64,000 bases of DNA from Stratiolaelaps scimitus (taxonomy: Eukaryota > Arthropoda > Arachnida > Mesostigmata > Laelapidae): the NCBI GenBank assembly GCA_019614645.1, contig JABWDB010000013.1, positions 1,984,001 to 2,048,000 on the forward strand. Reading direction: 5' to 3'. Position 1 is the first letter of the stretch; every line of letters begins with the position of its first letter. Under the pieces are notes generated by a model. That model made no database searches and had not been told where the DNA came from. It was given only the letters and a program-made list of their open reading frames with translations. This document shows positions 60,101-64,000 of the stretch, in pieces. Position numbers and translations under genes: made by a program.

Positions 60101-61452
60101 ATCCAGCGGTGCTTCTCCACCTTTCTAGCAAGTGCACTTTCCAATGACCCGGCAATCACGCCGATCAGTGGTCGCATGCATCGGCTGAGAGCTAGCCAGA
60201 CTGACCACTGCTTGAAATCACACTGCGTTGAGTAACGACAAAGGTTAGCAGCCACAAAACACGCGCCTACCTGTGTTCCTCCGTCCGGTTCGACAGAGGC
60301 GGCCCCTGCGAGAGGAGGAGAGGCCGTGTGCCGAGGAGGCGAGGGAGACATCAACATCGCTGCTAACACGGGGCCACTTTCAAGTCACTTTCTGCCTACA
60401 GCGATATTGACAGGCAGGAGGTTGAACACACCGGGAGAGAGTAAGGGCGAGACACGTGGCTGGCGAGAGTGACATTTAAGCGGAAGGCGCGCAAATCAAC
60501 GATGAACAGCCCGACGTTTCCACGGAGGAGATGGATTCTCTTACGGCGATGCTGATTAATTATTTTGATAGGTAGGCGTTATGAGACCCGATACAGCTGT
60601 GTGTTGGGGTGTGTCTCACGATTGGCATCCGAATGGAGTTACTTGACAAACGGAGACTGTCACCATGGGACATGTGCTTCGGCAATTGCAGACAGATATG
60701 TTGCGCCGTATCAACATGTGATCCTGATTGTCAGCACAGCACATGTGGGACAATGTGTTGATCAGAAATCGGTTGTCAACCAAATGGGAGATGTCACCCT
60801 CATTCTGGTGTCGCGTGATTGTCATCATCTGATTAATCGTTATCATAGTGCTGGTGTTTAATCAAAAGCGGCCCCTCAATGATTATTAGCTCATGCGCGC
60901 GCCTCGCACCAGTCACGTTGCAGTAAAGCTGCTGCTGCTGCTGCTGCTGTAGTGTGGAATCGAATGGAGCCCGCTGTTTTGCCGGACGGGTAAGGGACCG
61001 ACTCTCGGCTAATGGGGAAGGGTCAACACAGCTAGGAAAGGGTCTGATCTACCAATGGAGTGAGCCTGTGCTGGATCAAATCGTCTCCCTCTATCGCAAC
61101 AACTCATACAACACTCCAAGGATCGGAAATTTGCAGACAGCAAAGAAGTGCCGGCTACAAGTACCGCCCCGGATAGCAACGAGACAGCCCGAGCAGGCAG
61201 CGAAGTGTGAAACATTCGAACGAGACCAACTCTCAACGTGAACGGACAACGGTGGTATCCTGATACCACTTGCGCTGGCTCGGACGACCACACCGAGAAG
61301 CGTCCTTCGTTGCCTTCTGTGTAGTGAGCGTGTAGAGGTAACGACTTGTGATCCAACGCGGCAGTCTTCAGTGGTCGGGGGTTGTCAACGTCCGCGCGGC
61401 GAGCACCGCTCAGAACAGAGAACTAACCCGGACGGATCGATCCAAAAGCATC
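54151..61452. other. Long stretch without a recognised gene
   Basis: Contains an 18-bp tandem duplication (about 54829-54866), a palindrome TATGGATCCT..AGGATCCATA near 56111-56133 and (CTG)n at 60928-60949. From about 59600 on, CpG increases towards the exon at 61453, as expected for a promoter and leader region. ORFs of 60-134 codons here carry no domain I can name. Confidence 0.45.
60928..60949. repeat. (CTG)n trinucleotide tract
   Basis: Seven CTG/GCT units upstream of the putative first exon at 61453. Confidence 0.9.
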
Positions 61453-61506
61453 ATGGCAAAGGATAAGGAGACCAATGACGATCTGAAGAATTCCACCGTC
61501 ATCAAG
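61453..61506 (+). CDS. Putative first coding exon of an unknown plus-strand gene (partial)
   Basis: ATG in a strong context (A at -3, G at +4). Its 18 codons read MAKDKETNDDLKNSTVIK, ending at a consensus donor AAG|GTGAGC in phase 0. It follows a CpG-rich leader-like stretch of several hundred bases. A hydrophilic, charged N-terminus is all that can be seen, and no family is recognised. No later exon was found in the remaining 2.5 kb, so the gene probably continues outside the window. Confidence 0.4.
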
Positions 61507-63790
61507 GTGAGCATGACTGAGTCTTGTCTGACGTTCCGGACTAAGGTTTGACGAACTCGGAGACTATGAGCGGAGTATGATAACAATATATCAGATTAGG
61601 GGGTCTAGCCACACTTTGACAACCTTTAAACTGCTTAGAAGTTGGCGATCGAACTATAGCGGGACGGAGGCCTTTTCGGGCACACATTGCACCTTAAGTG
61701 AATGAGAACGGAGAACCGCAACCTGTTTATCTGCGGACAGGTTGCTGCATATAAGTATGCCTATCATAAGAAATTTCTAGTTCTAGGTTGTATTTGCATT
61801 TAAGGGGTCTGTCTAATGAAGCAATTCAAGAACGGTTCCGCGGACTTTAAATGTTTAAGGCTGAGAGCCAGCCTGAAAACGATTACTTTAGTCCTAGATA
61901 ACTGATCTATTCCACTTTAGCAAGGTCTGTCTAAGGTGAAATTCGACTGACATGTAGTTTATCTTTAAAATATCCCGGTCGAGGTCGGCTAATAAAATAA
62001 ATAAAATGTCCTCTAGAGAACAATGGGTGATGATGATGATGATATATTTATAGAAAACGAAATTATTTATCTATCAAATAATAAAGAACTGACCCAAAAT
62101 CAGTTCGTACAGCTGTTGATTTGTTTCTAAATTGCTGCGCGGCACTCCGATTATAAATAAATTCGAAGCGCAAGTAATTCCAAGGCAGAAATAGTGGCCA
62201 CGTTTGTTGGCCACGTCAAAATGATATTAGAATCCACTCCAGATCGAACTGTTTCGCTAATCGAATGAGGTGAAAAAAAGCCTCCTAAGCAAATCCGTGT
62301 GATTCACCTCTGCCTGTAAATCTTGACGAGCCACGCAGCAATTCAAATCATGGTAGAAAATATCGCCACCGTGAATCACCCCGTCATACGCTTGAACCGC
62401 AGATCAGCCGTAAGCACAAGAGACCTATAACATAGGGACCTATAACCTATAACGCATGTCTACCGGTAAACATGAGTGTATGGTATACTTTTCTACGCAA
62501 TTGTTTAGGAGGTGACTATTTTAGTAAGCCCAAGACACGACCCTTTACGGAGAGTCAACCTCCTCTTGAATCAGCAGATATTAACAATTTTTCTTTTGAT
62601 CAAACAGCATTTTCTTAGTATCTGCTATTATTATTAGTATTATTATTATTATAAACTTGATTAGATTTCTATTCGATTGTAGAAGAAGTCGCAAGCAGCA
62701 AACATTTGATTAGAAGGTCAATGAACTGATCGGCGTCGTACGAATGCTAACGTCGACATTTCGTCATTTATTCTAATAACAATACACGCCGATTTTGGTC
62801 AGCCACAATCTACGTGTCAAATGATAATAATGTCCCTTACGAGCATGACATGACAGCTTCATTGCTCGAGCGAGGGTCAGATTTTTCGTCGACGGCCGAG
62901 TGCTGCTGTTGGGGATGTGCTGAACAGGGCCCATGTCGTCGGTGTCGCCAGCGAAGCAGTTTGACTGGTGGCATGGTCGTGCCGGCAATCTTGCTGTACT
63001 GGCCTCCGCATGAGGTGTATATAGGTGTGTGGTGGGCTTAGCACTGCATGAACTGAAAGCTGGCACTGGCTGTTGTATAGCAAATGTCAACATTCACCAC
63101 TTCGGCATGGACACGATACAATCAAACGTTGTGGTCTCGGAACTGCAGTTAACTTATAACGAGAAGAAAAAATCACGCAATTCAACAATTGTTTGTTGAC
63201 GAGTGTATACATACAATATTAGTAGCTCATTAAAAGAGTGATCGAACTATATTCGACATTTTGTTGTATCTAATCAAAGTAGCAACTATGTAGCACCATT
63301 GACGCAGCGAATTTATACCAGAGAATTATTATTGAACAGTCTCTGCTTGGCTACAGCGCGTAGCATACATTCATATATAGCGGTTTCGTCTAATTCTACG
63401 TATTTTGACAGGCAGTATTGTGTTCGTGCAGATGATTTATTCAATAGCCTCATGAAGGTGATTATTGTGACATTTTACGTGGATTCGTTTAGACAAATCT
63501 CGCTCGTTTTGATCGCCAGTTTCAATGTTTGGCCACATTCACTGTGACCGCTGCTAGAGAGAAAAAGAAATACCTTGAAAACACACAGTATACAATCATC
63601 GCCATTGGCCGCAGCTGTTCAAGACGGACGGACGGACGTCGCAGCAGAGCACCAGTGTACACAGACACACATGCAAACACTCACAGATGCTCCAATCTGA
63701 ACAGCATACTCGCCCAACAAGCAACCTGGTAATGGATGACGTTACTTCGTGGAGAAATCTTCTACTCAGGCCGTTCGAAGAAGTCGATTT
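61507..63790. other. Sequence downstream of the putative first exon
   Basis: Probably intronic if the 61453 exon is real. It holds (GAT)n near 62030-62043 and (ATT)n near 62627-62652. Overlapping ORFs on both strands at 62773-63093 show no domain. Confidence 0.45.
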
Positions 63791-63931
63791 ATGGACCCGA
63801 CGGTCACCAGGCCAATATGTGCATTTTATCTGCTACTAATACTAATATTACTCTGTATGTGTCATATCACGCTGGAGGCCCACTCGAAGTATAAATCTAG
63901 AAAGGCTCACCTGGATGAAGAGAATATTTAG
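63791..63931 (+). CDS. Candidate small secreted or membrane peptide ORF
   Basis: 46 codons from ATG to TAG. The N-terminus MDPTVTRP is followed by a strong hydrophobic run ICAFYLLLILILLCMC and LEA, a plausible signal-peptide cleavage site. The remaining residues HSKYKSRKAHLDEENI include a dibasic pair. It could be a short secreted peptide, a first exon with the stop lying in intron, or chance. Start context is weak, and a competing ORF begins at 63733 in another frame. Confidence 0.2.
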   Translation: MDPTVTRPICAFYLLLILILLCMCHITLEAHSKYKSRKAHLDEENI

Positions 63932-64000
63932 AGATCTATTCTTATGCTCATTCCTTATGTTATCGGCATGAATTCGCGGTAACAGCACTGAATCAACTAG

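Overview
The window is eukaryotic nuclear DNA. Its two confident genes are split by many GT-AG introns, coding is sparse, and there are SINE-type and mariner-type elements and many (TA)n microsatellites. CpG dinucleotides are frequent and GC content looks close to 40-45%, which suits an invertebrate with little methylation. The protein families and the mariner point to an arthropod. A chelicerate such as a mite or tick is my best guess, but that is inference only. I see no rRNA, no intact tRNA gene, no CRISPR array and no prokaryotic gene cluster.

Layout. Positions 1-2.5 kb are intergenic. Positions 2.56-20.86 kb hold a complete monoacylglycerol lipase gene (MGLL) on the minus strand. It has six coding exons and encodes 326 residues with the full Ser-Asp-His triad. 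Its last intron contains a 1.2-kb DD34D mariner with perfect terminal inverted repeats and a broken transposase. Its 11-kb first intron contains two GC-rich blocks, a 206-bp palindrome and a nested pair of SINEs. Positions 20.9-41.0 kb are gene-poor, with SINE copies, retroelement 3' ends, a large inverted repeat (37.58-38.92 kb) and a short fragment that looks like a G-protein-coupled receptor. Positions 41.33-49.20 kb hold a complete SLC5 sodium/solute symporter on the minus strand, of the monocarboxylate/multivitamin type, with ten coding exons and 560 residues. One of its introns carries a 70-nt hairpin that resembles a pre-miRNA. Positions 49.3-61.4 kb are mostly non-coding with an old SINE. 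At 61.45 kb a plus-strand gene of unknown family seems to start with an 18-codon first exon. A candidate small secreted peptide ORF lies at 63.79 kb.

MGLL releases fatty acids from monoglycerides, and the SLC5 protein should import small organic anions or vitamins with sodium. They lie 20 kb apart on the same strand, and nothing in the sequence shows joint regulation. Both reconstructions rest on compatible splice phases at every junction and on family motifs in the expected order. The rest of the window is mainly repeats whose insertion history can be read from target-site duplications.
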